From positions 1 through 54,123 of the forward strand of contig NZ_LWUD01000053.1 of NCBI RefSeq assembly GCF_001654615.1: a stretch of 54,123 nt of DNA. Direction: 5' to 3'. Shown one piece after another: positions 1-9,300 of this stretch (its first letter is position 1; every line of letters starts with the position of its first letter). The position numbers and the translations under genes were made by a program. Below the pieces are notes generated by a model, which saw only the letters and a program-made list of their open reading frames with translations, had not been told where the DNA came from and ran no database searches. Source of the DNA: Ligilactobacillus aviarius (GTDB lineage: Bacteria; Bacillota; Bacilli; Lactobacillales; Lactobacillaceae).

Positions 1-20
1 TTATGTCACAACCTCTTTTT
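1..20 (-). repeat. Left copy of an inverted end repeat
   Basis: Read on the minus strand, these bases end in GAGGTTGTGACATAA and match, with one difference over 19 bases, the plus-strand stretch at 54029-54047. The two copies are therefore inverted at the extreme ends of the window. Such GAGGCTGTGACATAA-like sequences could be the edge of a small repeat or insertion-sequence remnant, or part of a terminator hairpin cut by the window edge. No transposase is visible. The rest of 21-204 is AT-rich and noncoding; a TATAAT lies at 181-186 but too close to the first gene to be called a promoter with confidence, and no c-di-GMP riboswitch was recognised. Confidence 0.4.
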
Positions 21-204
21 AGTACTTATTCATTAAATTTTAACGAGGAAGCGATCGAAATTTAATATAAACCGTCAGGAATTAGATTTAGATAAAAATT
101 ATGGTTTCAATCTAGATTAATAATGGATACTTTGGTATTGTAAAGGTAGGGTTAAGTGAAAATTCGTACAATAGGGAATCTATAATTAGTGAGTGAGAAT
201 AACA

Positions 205-1401
205 ATGAAAAAACCAATCAAATTTTTCTTGATTACCGGGATCGTAATCGTCATCGGGCTATTTGGCGTATACATTTTTAAGGGTCGGAATCAAGAAACA
301 ATTCATGTTAAACACAATGTTACAAAAGTTAGTGCTCCGGTTCGGAAAGTTTATACAACGGATGCGGCAACTTTTAAATTATCGCCGGAATCACTGTCAG
401 ACTCTGAAAAAAATTCACGAAATAAACTCGAATCATTTTTAAAAGAAAATATGCTGGTTAACGGCGGTTTTGTAACCAACTACAAGGCGCATAAGGATCA
501 AAATAAAACTGAACTGGCAACCGGACATGATCAATTAAGTGAATCAGCCGGATTATGGCTGCGAAATTTAGCGTTAACGGGGACGCAGAAACAATTTGAT
601 GCGTTTTATAAGGAAACAAAGAAGAAGTTTTTTGCTGATGGCCAGTTTACGTACCGTATCAATGCAGATGGCAAACGGTCGGACGTGAACGCTTCAATTG
701 ATGATATGCGGATCATCAGCGCATTGATCGAAGCCGAACAACGGTTCAATGACCCGCAATATCAAAAAGAAATTAAAAGTTTAGTTTCAACATTTAAAAA
801 ACAATCAATTCAAAATGGGATGCTGGTCGACTTTTATGACGTCAAGACTAAAAAACCAGCCCACCAAATTTCACTGTATTACTTAGATATTAAGGATATG
901 GGATACATTTACAAGGTCGCGGGATTATCGCCGAAAGACCTTGAATTTGAGTACCATATTTTAAAAAACGGGTATATTTCAAATTCATTCCCGCTTTACC
1001 ATACACGCTATAACTATGACACCGGAAAATACGAGGACAGTAAGCAAATCAACATTATTGAATCGCTGCTGTCAATTTTGTACTTATCGGAAATTGGTCA
1101 GGAAAAAGCGCAAAGTATTCAATTTGTGAAGAATGCCGTCACGACGGGGACTTTGTATAACTCATATAACCTTGATGGGACTCCCGCCGATAAAAGTCAA
1201 TCAGCGGCAAGTTATGCGATTGCAGCAATGATTGGAAAAGAAATTGGCGATCAGAAACTTTACCAGCAAGCAATTCAAATTGTGCAAAACTTCCAGATAA
1301 CGGATCCTTCAAGTCCAATTGACGGCGGAATCGGTGATCCGAATACGCTGCAAGTTTATTCGTACAACAATTTGATGGCGTTGCTTGCATACGATTATTA
1401 G
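205..1401 (+). CDS. Membrane-anchored glycoside hydrolase family 8 (BcsZ/PssZ-like)
   Basis: Likely endo-acting glucan hydrolase that trims the polymer made by the downstream operon, outside the membrane. About 398 residues, normal for GH8. Residues 5-24 form one hydrophobic segment after a lysine-rich start and are read as a signal anchor. The family's acidic sites are visible: SES at about residue 113 (the general-acid position, where BcsZ-type enzymes have SEG) and SIDDMRII at about 165-171 (the conserved Asp pair). The ATG at 205 is preferred over the in-frame GTG at 193 because GAGTGAG at 191-197 is placed for it and the lysine-rich signal start follows. It is first in the operon, 26 bases before the next gene. 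Listeria pssZ and Gram-negative bcsZ are the comparisons I have in mind from family knowledge; the exact substrate cannot be told. Confidence 0.8.
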   Translation: MKKPIKFFLITGIVIVIGLFGVYIFKGRNQETIHVKHNVTKVSAPVRKVYTTDAATFKLSPESLSDSEKNSRNKLESFLKENMLVNGGFVTNYKAHKDQNKTELATGHDQLSESAGLWLRNLALTGTQKQFDAFYKETKKKFFADGQFTYRINADGKRSDVNASIDDMRIISALIEAEQRFNDPQYQKEIKSLVSTFKKQSIQNGMLVDFYDVKTKKPAHQISLYYLDIKDMGYIYKVAGLSPKDLEFEYHILKNGYISNSFPLYHTRYNYDTGKYEDSKQINIIESLLSILYLSEIGQEKAQSIQFVKNAVTTGTLYNSYNLDGTPADKSQSAASYAIAAMIGKEIGDQKLYQQAIQIVQNFQITDPSSPIDGGIGDPNTLQVYSYNNLMALLAYDY

Positions 1402-1427
1402 AACCTTATTTCAGAAAGTGTGGGAAG

Positions 1428-2951
1428 ATGTTAACCAAAATCAGACAAAAATTGCATGCGTGGGCTGAACCATTCGAACGATGGCTTCCCCCAGTGCGGT
1501 TGGGAATTTTGTTACTGGCATTGATTACAATCTTTTTATTATTTGTTCCTCCGGTGAGTGGACCGGTTGATGATGGAACTTATAACCTGATTCTGCATGC
1601 AAATGGATTGCGCGAATTTACGGGCGATCCGAATTATTATAAGTACTTTGTGCCCCAGTTTCCGATTTTGCAATATTATAATCCGGATGCGCATTTATAT
1701 CTTTCATTGCAGAATGTTCTTATTCAAGCGGCAATTTTGCTTAATAAAATTTTTTACAGTTCAAAGATTTTTGATGTCCGGTTTTTAGGTGCAATCTACA
1801 CGGTGCTTTTTTTGCTTGCGAGTCGGTTGTTATTTAAGGGCCTAACCCATCGCTTGACTGGCAAAAAAGCGTATTTGATCGTTTTGCTAGGTGTGTTTTT
1901 CCTTGGCGATACGACGTACACGGTTTATTTCAATTCGTTTTATATTGAACCGCTTGATTTCGTTATGATGATCGCGTTTGTTGGATGCGGGTTATTAGCA
2001 TTTCAACAAACAACGACCCGCAAGATTTTGAAGTATTATAGCGGCCAGGTCTTAATTGCGTTTCTGTTTCTATTTGTTTCGCGGCAAGTCGCCTTTTTAG
2101 TTTCGGCGTTATGTATTTCGTTAGTTGGCGGAATCATTTTTATTCGGGGACGTCAGTGGAAATTATCGGCAATTATTTTGGTAACGGCTTTAATTCCGAT
2201 GAGCATTTTTATTGGAAGTTTATATTCCAATCCCAATCATAACCAAAATGTTTACCAAAGTATGACACTCGGAGCGATGCCGTCAACCAAGAATCCAGGA
2301 AAGAGTCTTGCTGAAATCAATATTCGTCCGCAAAACGAAATTTTACGGGGAACGTCGTATGATGCGCCGTATGCGATTGCACGGTCGGATTCGGCAACCA
2401 TTCAAAAGGGATTTATTGATGAAATTAATTATGCCAAGTTGGTGTGGTATTACGGAACGCACCCAAGTACGCTATCGAAACTTTTGCAGACCGGATTGGA
2501 AAATAAAAACGTTGCGCGAACGAAAGTCGGAGTTTATGAAAAGGGCGCGGTCAAGCAAGGCGACGAAGACAAGACCTTTTTCCAATGGGCAACGATTGCG
2601 AAGGGTTTTATTCTCCCTAAAAAGTTTGGATTCTATTTTATTTTTGCAATCTTAGTAATTTCAGTTTACAGCGTTTCATGTGTCCGCGGATTGGAAATGG
2701 GTTCGAAACTTTATGCAGCAAGGTTGTGGATGAATTGCGGCTTGCTGCTGATGATGTTTCTCGCATTCATTTCACCAATCATTATTTCAGGGCAGACAAA
2801 CATTATCCGGCAATTGACCATGTCATCAACTTTACTTGATTTACTGGTACTGATCATTATTTCGGATTCCCTGCAACATGATATTTGGATCACTCGCGAT
2901 ACAGTTTTGCTGACGCGTGCGGGAGAGGATGGTGATGCAAATGAAGAATAA
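1428..2951 (+). CDS. Polytopic membrane protein of EPS operon (PssA/WsfD-like, probable GT-C)
   Basis: About 507 residues with roughly ten to twelve membrane segments. The first extracytoplasmic loop, after the segment at about 25-42, carries PVDDGTYNL, an acidic pair where GT-C glycosyltransferases place a catalytic Asp. A long extracellular loop lies at about 280-390. I relate it to membrane proteins annotated as WsfD-type hexose transferases and to the first pss gene of Listeria, by gene order more than by motif. The gene overlaps the next one by about 17 bases, so the two are probably translationally coupled. Its role may be to modify or help export the exopolysaccharide. Function is inferred from context; no motif proves transferase activity. 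Confidence 0.65.
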   Translation: MLTKIRQKLHAWAEPFERWLPPVRLGILLLALITIFLLFVPPVSGPVDDGTYNLILHANGLREFTGDPNYYKYFVPQFPILQYYNPDAHLYLSLQNVLIQAAILLNKIFYSSKIFDVRFLGAIYTVLFLLASRLLFKGLTHRLTGKKAYLIVLLGVFFLGDTTYTVYFNSFYIEPLDFVMMIAFVGCGLLAFQQTTTRKILKYYSGQVLIAFLFLFVSRQVAFLVSALCISLVGGIIFIRGRQWKLSAIILVTALIPMSIFIGSLYSNPNHNQNVYQSMTLGAMPSTKNPGKSLAEINIRPQNEILRGTSYDAPYAIARSDSATIQKGFIDEINYAKLVWYYGTHPSTLSKLLQTGLENKNVARTKVGVYEKGAVKQGDEDKTFFQWATIAKGFILPKKFGFYFIFAILVISVYSVSCVRGLEMGSKLYAARLWMNCGLLLMMFLAFISPIIISGQTNIIRQLTMSSTLLDLLVLIIISDSLQHDIWITRDTVLLTRAGEDGDANEE

Positions 2952-4581
2952 ACTTTTAACTTTATTTGTAATCTTCGTTGGCTTGATTTCAATCAATTGG
3001 CATTCACCGTCAGTTCAGGCAGCAACGACGATTCAAAATCCATCCAAGGTTTTAGTTGTCTATGACAGTTTAAATGAACGCAATCACCGGCAAGAAGATG
3101 TTCAGACTTTGAGCCGAATGCTGATGAGCATGGGCCAGCAAGTCACGATGATGGCAATGAGTGATTATCATGCAGGAATGATTTCAAAGGGTCATTATCA
3201 AGCCGTGATCACAATGATCAATTGGCCGGGAATGAAATTTGATAACCCTGCATTTGATCGTGATCGTCATCAATTTAATGGGAAGAAGCTGCATATCGGT
3301 CCGTTAATGACGGCTGATGAGAAGCAAAATTTCCCGGGAAATTGGCAGGAAATCAACCAACAGTCGTTTATTTTAAAAGGGCAGAATAATCGCTATGAAC
3401 AGCAAGTTGATTTTCAACGCCAAATTCAATTATTGGATAAGGTAACCGGAAATGAACAAGCATTATCCCAGCTCGTTGCGGCGAATGGAACAAATCAAAC
3501 TTATCCGTTTGGAATCATTAATGGGCAGGATGCATACTTGCCATTTTTCAGCAGCAAAGGGGCAACGTTGCTGTCATCGATTCAATTGATTGCCCAGTGG
3601 CTCGGAGTTCACGGAAATTATGTACCGTATGTTGACGTACGGGATTTTACGCCGTTAAGTTCGTTTACGGCCACGAAAGAATTCATTAAAAATTTAGATT
3701 CGCTTGAAAGAAATCTAATCATCACGACAACTTCAACGACTCAGAATACGGATACGAAAACATTTAAAAACTATTTGAAGTTTCTCAGAACAATGACCCG
3801 GGATAATCGGGCGGTCGTTTACCTAAACGTTCCGGCCCTGAATGGAGTTGATAGCAGTAATGATGATACATTGATGAATATGCTGACCCAGGAAATCAGT
3901 ACCTTGATCGAAAATAAAATTTTCCCACTGGGAATCAGTGCTCCGACATACTGGAACTTTGATAAGTATTATCAGTTAAATGCGTTGAACTTTGGGGATG
4001 CGACGCTTTTGTATAACCAGATAAACAATCAGGATTACCATACCCAAACGTCAACGGCCAAGGCTTATCAAACGATGTTCTTTGCGATTCCGCACAGTGC
4101 ACTTAAAAACATTAAGTGGAATATCAACGGCCGGTATACCGATTTTACCTTTCCAATGCCGGTCACAGTTGATTATCATTTTCCAAATTCAAAGGCTAAG
4201 GCTGAGAAAATCAACCGTGAAATTAAAGCATTGCCATTTGCGCCGGAAAACCAGTATTTGTATCAGTTTAATACCGGAATTTCAACGCAAACGCAAAATT
4301 TACGGGGAAAAGACGGCGTGATCTCATTGAATGGAACGCCGGTTTCCGAAATTGATTTTCATCAAATCAAGCAGCAAACTGCCGGAATTCGGAAGAACCA
4401 AGATCAAACGGGCCACTTAACGACGAGGAGGATCGTTGACAAGATCAATAATGTTTTGATCGTGATCATCGTGGTTACGTTGATCGTCTTGTTTGGGATG
4501 CTTGCAATTGGACGAAAGTTATACCTGCGAATGTTTAAAAATCGAAATTTGAAACGAACGAAGGGAGCGAAAAAGAAATGA
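2935..4581 (+). CDS. Secreted membrane-anchored EPS operon protein (PssB-like)
   Basis: About 548 residues: signal peptide in the first 30 (hydrophobic stretch, then VQA), a large extracytoplasmic domain starting VLVVYDSLNER, one transmembrane helix near residues 505-530, and a basic cytoplasmic tail. The layout and the start of the domain recall deacetylase-like or DUF2334-type proteins found second in pss operons, but I see no complete metal-binding set and do not claim deacetylase activity. Several ATG codons cluster at the 5' end; ATG 2935 was chosen because GGAGAGG at 2922-2928 is 6 bases before it and the hydrophobic signal follows. It overlaps the genes on both sides, the downstream one by an ATGA junction at 4578-4581. 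Likely partner of the GT2 and BcsB-like proteins at the outer membrane face. Confidence 0.65.
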   Translation: MQMKNKLLTLFVIFVGLISINWHSPSVQAATTIQNPSKVLVVYDSLNERNHRQEDVQTLSRMLMSMGQQVTMMAMSDYHAGMISKGHYQAVITMINWPGMKFDNPAFDRDRHQFNGKKLHIGPLMTADEKQNFPGNWQEINQQSFILKGQNNRYEQQVDFQRQIQLLDKVTGNEQALSQLVAANGTNQTYPFGIINGQDAYLPFFSSKGATLLSSIQLIAQWLGVHGNYVPYVDVRDFTPLSSFTATKEFIKNLDSLERNLIITTTSTTQNTDTKTFKNYLKFLRTMTRDNRAVVYLNVPALNGVDSSNDDTLMNMLTQEISTLIENKIFPLGISAPTYWNFDKYYQLNALNFGDATLLYNQINNQDYHTQTSTAKAYQTMFFAIPHSALKNIKWNINGRYTDFTFPMPVTVDYHFPNSKAKAEKINREIKALPFAPENQYLYQFNTGISTQTQNLRGKDGVISLNGTPVSEIDFHQIKQQTAGIRKNQDQTGHLTTRRIVDKINNVLIVIIVVTLIVLFGMLAIGRKLYLRMFKNRNLKRTKGAKKK

Positions 4582-5843
4582 CAAATGTTTGGAACGGAAT
4601 GGTAATTTTTTCGACGACCATCATTTGGACCCTGTTGTTAGTGTCGATCGCCTTGGTAACGTTTGGTTACATTTATTACTTAAAATGGGTCAAAACACCA
4701 TTACCGCAACTTGATGATCAGCACGCCCCGTTTGTGACGATCATGGTTCCGGCTCACAATGAAGGAATCGTAATCGTTAAGACCGTTCAGGCACTGTTGA
4801 ATTTCAATTATCCGCATGACCGGTATGAAATCATCGTGATTAATGATAATAGCGATGATAACAGTGCGGAACTGCTTGCCAATTTGCAGAAAGAAAATCC
4901 GACCCGGAATTTTAAAGTGATCAATACGGACAGTGTTACTGGTGGTAAAGGAAAATCAAACGCCCTAAACATTGGTTTCAAATCCGCAATTGGGGACGTT
5001 ATTGCAATTTACGATGCAGATAACACGCCCGAACCGAATGCGCTGCGGTATTTAGTTGCGGAATTAGAACAAAACGACGAATACGGGGCGGTAATTGGCA
5101 AATTCCGGACGCGGAATAAGGACGTTAACTTACTTACCCGGTTTATCAACGTTGAAACCTTATCATTTCAATGGATGGCCCAGGCTGGCCGAAGTCAGAT
5201 GTTCAAGTTATGCACGATTCCGGGAACGAATTTTGTAATTCGGCGGGAAATCATTGAAGAAATTGGCGGCTGGGATGAAAAGGCCCTGGCAGAAGACACC
5301 GAAATCAGTTTTCGAATTTATAAGATGGGATACCGGATCAAGTTTCAACCCGCAGCAGTTACTTGGGAACAAGAACCGCAGACCGTTGACGTGTGGTTCC
5401 ATCAACGGACACGCTGGGTCAAAGGAAATATTTACGTGATCGTTAAAAACGTCAAATTGTTATTTGATCCGAAAGCGAAACGGATCCGCTTCGATATTCT
5501 ATATTTCTTATCAACGTATTTTTTGTTGTTAACGGCGTTGATCATGTCCGATGTGACGTTTATCATGTCGGTTTCAGGGTATGCAAAGGTGACGGTTCCG
5601 GGATTCAGTAATACGTTGTGGTTACTCGCAATCATTCTATACGTTGTCAGTGTTTTTGTTTCGATCACGACAGAGAAGGGCGAAATGAAATGGTCGAACA
5701 TTTTGGTGATTTTACTGATGTATGTGATTTATACGCAGATGTGGCTGATCGTTGCATTGCAGGGAATGTACTTATACATCAAAGAAAACGTCTTTCACCT
5801 CGAATCGGCAACGAAATGGTATAAAACCAAACGATATAAGTAA
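4578..5843 (+). CDS. Processive GT2 polysaccharide synthase (BcsA/PssC-like)
   Basis: Membrane-embedded beta-glycosyltransferase that polymerises and probably secretes the exopolysaccharide. About 421 residues. One N-terminal membrane helix (about 8-33) is followed by a cytoplasmic GT-A domain with the full set of processive-synthase motifs: VINDNSDDN near 91, DADN at 146-149, AEDTE with Asp240, and QRTRW at 276-280. Three or four C-terminal helices follow. There is no PilZ domain, unlike Gram-negative BcsA, so any c-di-GMP control must come from another protein. It begins inside the stop of the previous gene and is followed 14 bases later by the BcsB-like gene with a strong AAGGAGG site. The sugar polymerised (for example glucose or N-acetylhexosamine) cannot be read from the motifs. 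Confidence 0.88.
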   Translation: MTNVWNGMVIFSTTIIWTLLLVSIALVTFGYIYYLKWVKTPLPQLDDQHAPFVTIMVPAHNEGIVIVKTVQALLNFNYPHDRYEIIVINDNSDDNSAELLANLQKENPTRNFKVINTDSVTGGKGKSNALNIGFKSAIGDVIAIYDADNTPEPNALRYLVAELEQNDEYGAVIGKFRTRNKDVNLLTRFINVETLSFQWMAQAGRSQMFKLCTIPGTNFVIRREIIEEIGGWDEKALAEDTEISFRIYKMGYRIKFQPAAVTWEQEPQTVDVWFHQRTRWVKGNIYVIVKNVKLLFDPKAKRIRFDILYFLSTYFLLLTALIMSDVTFIMSVSGYAKVTVPGFSNTLWLLAIILYVVSVFVSITTEKGEMKWSNILVILLMYVIYTQMWLIVALQGMYLYIKENVFHLESATKWYKTKRYK

Positions 5844-5857
5844 GGAGGCCAATCATA

Positions 5858-8089
5858 ATGAAAAAAATAATTCGCGCAGCAGTCGTTGCATCAAGTTTAA
5901 TTTTAATGACTCCGGCAATTGCGGCGGCTGCACCGGTATCAAATCAGCAGGGCTTAGTTAATCAGCAGATTGAACCTGCCCAGGTCAAAGATGCCCAACC
6001 TCAGGATAAGATCAATAATCAGCCGGCTCAAAGTGCAAATGCTGCTTCGTCAAGTTCAAGTACGCAAGCAAATGATCAGCATTCTTCGAATCAGGGAAAT
6101 GATCAGGGGAGTCAAACGTATACTCAACAATTCCAGAATACCAATACAACGTTAAGCGGAAAGAGTGTCCGGTCAACGACTTACTTTAATAAAATTGATT
6201 ACTGGGATGTGAAAAAAGCAACGTTTAACTTAACGTATGCAACAACGCAATTACGCAATGATCAAGCATCAAATATTACAGTATCGCTTAATGGGGTAAA
6301 GTTTTATTCGTTTAAGCCAAGCAATAATGATGGGCAGCAAACGATCAGCATTGATTTGCCGTTGAATTTGTTGCAAAGTTCAAACGTTTTGACGATTCAG
6401 GGTCAAATCATTGATCAAAACCAAAGCGGTGATCCGGAATCAACGCCGGCTAACTGGTTAACGATCTATAGCGGCAGCAACGTTAATTTTTCGTATGACG
6501 TCAAGCAGCCAGATAATCAAATCAGTGCGTTTTATAACCATTTTACCGGTAACGATACGGTTTCAAATCACCAAAGTGTGATTTTGGTTCCAGCCAAGGC
6601 ATCAAATGATGAGCTTGCAGCGGCTACTTACGCTTTAACGGGAATCAGCCGGGTTTTAACGACGAATGCCGCGAAGGTCAATATCAGCAGTTTGGCCGAT
6701 TCGTCAATGAACAATCAGCCATATCAAATCGTAATCGCTAAATACGACCAATTGCCGCAGGAATACCGCAAGGCAGTTGATTCAAATGATTTACAAGGTG
6801 GAAAAGCCGTTTTGAAATTTGTCAACGGCAAGGATAAAAAGGTGTTAGTTGTGACGGCTAAAAGTGCTTCAGATTTGATCCAAGCCGGGAAATACATTTC
6901 AAACGAAGAGTTGATGAAGCAGACAACCGCCGATTCGAAGACGATTGATAGCGATACGGAAGTGTTCAGTTCGCAAATGCAGAATAACGGTGATTATCCG
7001 CTTGCAACGGATGGAACGAAATTAACAGGAAGCGGTCATCAGGAACAGGTTTTCTTCATCAACCTGCCGCACCACCAAAATAATTCGAAGGGCAGTTACA
7101 TCAATTTGAACTTTAAGTATGCCGATAACATTGATTTTAAAACGTCATTGGTAACGGTGTATGTGAACGGCAAACCAATCGGAAGCAAACGGCTGACAGC
7201 AGCGAAGGCCAATGGGGACCACCTTAAAGTCAATATTCCGAATAATACGAACTTGAGCAGCGCATGCACGGTTCGGGTCGCATTTGATTTGAATATGAAA
7301 GATAACCACGTTAATGGCCAAACGCCGTGGGCATACATTGAGAATGATTCAAATGCCTACATTAACTCAACTGATAAGACGGATTTGCTGTTTAATAATT
7401 ACCCGTCATGTTTCATTAAGGATTCGACGTTCAATAACATCGCTGTTCAATTACCGCACAAAATGAACCAGGATTACTATCAAGCACTGTCAAACATTTT
7501 TAATTTGATTGGATGTTATGCAGAAACAAATGTTGGGAATATTACATTCCATTCAGATGAAATGGCCGATAGCGAACTGGCAAATCATAACGTAATTGTT
7601 TTGGGAACCCCGAAGGATACATCGTTGATTCAAAAATGGAATTCAAAGCTCTTCTTTAAGTTTAATAAGCACTTTAACCGGTTTGTTTCAAATGAAAAGA
7701 TGAGCATTGAATCGAATTACGGAAAGCAAATTGGGGTCGTTCAATTACTGTTTAATCCTGAAAACAAGGATAAAGCGGCGTTAGTCGTTTCAGGAGCAAC
7801 GCCAAAAGATGTTGAGTTAGCTTCAACTCAAATTGATACGCAAGCGCATGCTGGAAGCTTGAAAGGCGATGCCGCGGTGATCGATCAAAATGGCCAACAG
7901 TTTATGTACCGCATCAAGAAAAAGATCAATAACCAACATGGACCATCAATTTATAAACGAATCAAATCTAACCCGGCGTTTATGACCTATATGATCATTG
8001 GAAGTCTAACCTTGATTTTGATTGCGGTCATCGTCTACCTCTTTGTCCGGAAGAATTTTAGAAGAGAGGAGCAAGCAAATCGTGAATAA
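5858..8089 (+). CDS. BcsB-like cellulose synthase accessory protein (PssD-like)
   Basis: Extracytoplasmic partner of the GT2 synthase, expected to hold and guide the emerging chain. About 743 residues: signal peptide (residues 1-26, ending AAAA-P), a Gln/Ser/Asn-rich linker to about residue 95, then a large beta-rich region with alternating carbohydrate-binding-like and ferredoxin-like segments typical of BcsB, then one C-terminal helix near 706-728 and a short basic tail. Order and size match BcsB and the pss operon counterpart. RBS AAGGAGG lies about 10 bases before ATG 5858. The end overlaps the next gene by 8 bases. Identification rests on architecture and position behind the synthase; sequence motifs in BcsB are weak, so the family call is good but not certain. 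Confidence 0.8.
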   Translation: MKKIIRAAVVASSLILMTPAIAAAAPVSNQQGLVNQQIEPAQVKDAQPQDKINNQPAQSANAASSSSSTQANDQHSSNQGNDQGSQTYTQQFQNTNTTLSGKSVRSTTYFNKIDYWDVKKATFNLTYATTQLRNDQASNITVSLNGVKFYSFKPSNNDGQQTISIDLPLNLLQSSNVLTIQGQIIDQNQSGDPESTPANWLTIYSGSNVNFSYDVKQPDNQISAFYNHFTGNDTVSNHQSVILVPAKASNDELAAATYALTGISRVLTTNAAKVNISSLADSSMNNQPYQIVIAKYDQLPQEYRKAVDSNDLQGGKAVLKFVNGKDKKVLVVTAKSASDLIQAGKYISNEELMKQTTADSKTIDSDTEVFSSQMQNNGDYPLATDGTKLTGSGHQEQVFFINLPHHQNNSKGSYINLNFKYADNIDFKTSLVTVYVNGKPIGSKRLTAAKANGDHLKVNIPNNTNLSSACTVRVAFDLNMKDNHVNGQTPWAYIENDSNAYINSTDKTDLLFNNYPSCFIKDSTFNNIAVQLPHKMNQDYYQALSNIFNLIGCYAETNVGNITFHSDEMADSELANHNVIVLGTPKDTSLIQKWNSKLFFKFNKHFNRFVSNEKMSIESNYGKQIGVVQLLFNPENKDKAALVVSGATPKDVELASTQIDTQAHAGSLKGDAAVIDQNGQQFMYRIKKKINNQHGPSIYKRIKSNPAFMTYMIIGSLTLILIAVIVYLFVRKNFRREEQANRE

Positions 8090-8993
8090 GAAACAGAAAA
8101 AAATGGATATTGAACTTCCAGAAAAGCATAATGCCAGCATGGCAACCGATTTGGCAATGCTGGCAATGGTCACGGAATTTGTGATCATGTTGTGTTTTGA
8201 TATGTTTGTTCGCAATGACCTGTTCGGAAATCTGTTATGTACGATAATCACCCTTTTTCTAGTTGTGATTACGTATTTTATCGGGCTTGTTCCGGCACTG
8301 GCAACGAGCTTGATTTTCTTACTGGTGCTGATTCTTGAAAGTGCGCGGGAATTTGTAACTGGACACCATTTCTTTGGAACGGCATTTTTTTGGACCATTT
8401 GGCCGCCGCTGATTTGCATTACGTTCTACATTTTAACGGTTCAATTGCGGAAACTGCAGGGTGAAAATTTGCGTCTTCAAAATCGATTAAATCAAGCAAG
8501 TACGTTGGATTCAGAAACGAATTTGCGGACGGTGGAAATTTTCCGGGAACATTTCCACGTTTTTACGAATTTGTCGAAAGACTATCATTTTCCGTTATAT
8601 TTATATTCATATCGAATCAAATATTGGAATTCAATCAGTGGAATTTTGTCACGGAAAGAACAGCACCACTTGATTCGGATTGTCACAGAAGTAATTAACG
8701 ATATTACAACGGGTCACGAATTTGTTTACAGTATTGGAAATCAACCGCCGACATGGGCTGTGTTGTCTTCCGAAGCGGTTGATAGTAATAAACGGCGTTT
8801 CCGGGATGAAGTTAAACAGGAATTGGCTCAACGCGTCAACGACGATTCGCTTTTGAACAAGGTCGATATTCAATTAGAAGCTTCGCGGGTTCAGTATGAT
8901 CCGCAAGAACACCCGGATGCATCATCATTCTTGCAAGATGGAATTCATGAATTACAATATGACGTTTCAGCCGGAAGTGCGGATAATCGGTAA
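8082..8993 (+). CDS. Degenerate GGDEF membrane protein (PssE-like)
   Basis: About 303 residues from GTG 8082, which has AGAGGAG at 8065-8071 and overlaps the BcsB-like stop; ATG 8103 is a possible alternative. Four membrane helices occupy about residues 20-120, then a short predicted coiled coil (QLRKLQGENLRLQNRLNQ), then a diguanylate-cyclase-like fold beginning DSETNLRTVEIFREHF, which lines up with the usual D-x-LTGLxN start. The GGDEF signature position reads SIGNQPPTWAV, so cyclase activity should be absent. The inhibitory-site position five residues upstream, normally RxxD, reads TGHE. In Listeria, PssE is a c-di-GMP receptor through its RxxD site; this copy seems to have lost that, so it may be a purely structural or differently regulated subunit. 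Confidence 0.75.
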   Translation: MNKKQKKMDIELPEKHNASMATDLAMLAMVTEFVIMLCFDMFVRNDLFGNLLCTIITLFLVVITYFIGLVPALATSLIFLLVLILESAREFVTGHHFFGTAFFWTIWPPLICITFYILTVQLRKLQGENLRLQNRLNQASTLDSETNLRTVEIFREHFHVFTNLSKDYHFPLYLYSYRIKYWNSISGILSRKEQHHLIRIVTEVINDITTGHEFVYSIGNQPPTWAVLSSEAVDSNKRRFRDEVKQELAQRVNDDSLLNKVDIQLEASRVQYDPQEHPDASSFLQDGIHELQYDVSAGSADNR

Positions 8994-9190
8994 TTGTGAA
9001 AGTTGGGCTTATTGAACTCCAAGAAAAAGTTATGGTTTCGTAGCAGAACGTTCACAGATAATTCATAGGTCGTTATTAGTATTATAGACATAGTAATTCA
9101 TAAATATATTCCACTGATTTCTATCCCTCTTGAAATGGTGGAAGATGAAATTACAATCCTAAAATAATATCCTAAATATACTTCCTTTTC

Positions 9191-9246
9191 ACAAGGCCTG
9201 GTAGTTGGCGTCATTGGAGCGCTGGCTGACAGGCCTTGTTTTTTTA
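9191..9246 (+). terminator. Intrinsic terminator in the 307-base gap after the EPS operon
   Basis: Ten-base perfect arms ACAAGGCCTG (9191-9200) and CAGGCCTTGT (9230-9239) with a 29-base loop, followed by a T run to 9245. It lies 200 bases after the EPS operon and 55 bases before the NhaC gene. The long loop and position would also fit a leader attenuator of NhaC. The remaining part of the gap, 8994-9190, is AT-rich and shows no ORF or RNA motif I recognise; a lysine riboswitch was looked for because of NhaC and not found. Confidence 0.65.
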
Positions 9247-9300
9247 GAACATTTTGGGCGATAATAGGAAAAGTGATTTAAAAAGCAAAGAGGTAATATC

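Noticed and set aside
1-204. A c-di-GMP riboswitch before the EPS operon.
   Set aside because: Looked for because of the operon type; no GEMM-like conserved core was recognised in these 204 bases.
2935-4581. Polysaccharide deacetylase for the third EPS gene.
   Set aside because: Overall layout is suggestive, but the Asp-His-His metal set of active deacetylases could not be identified.
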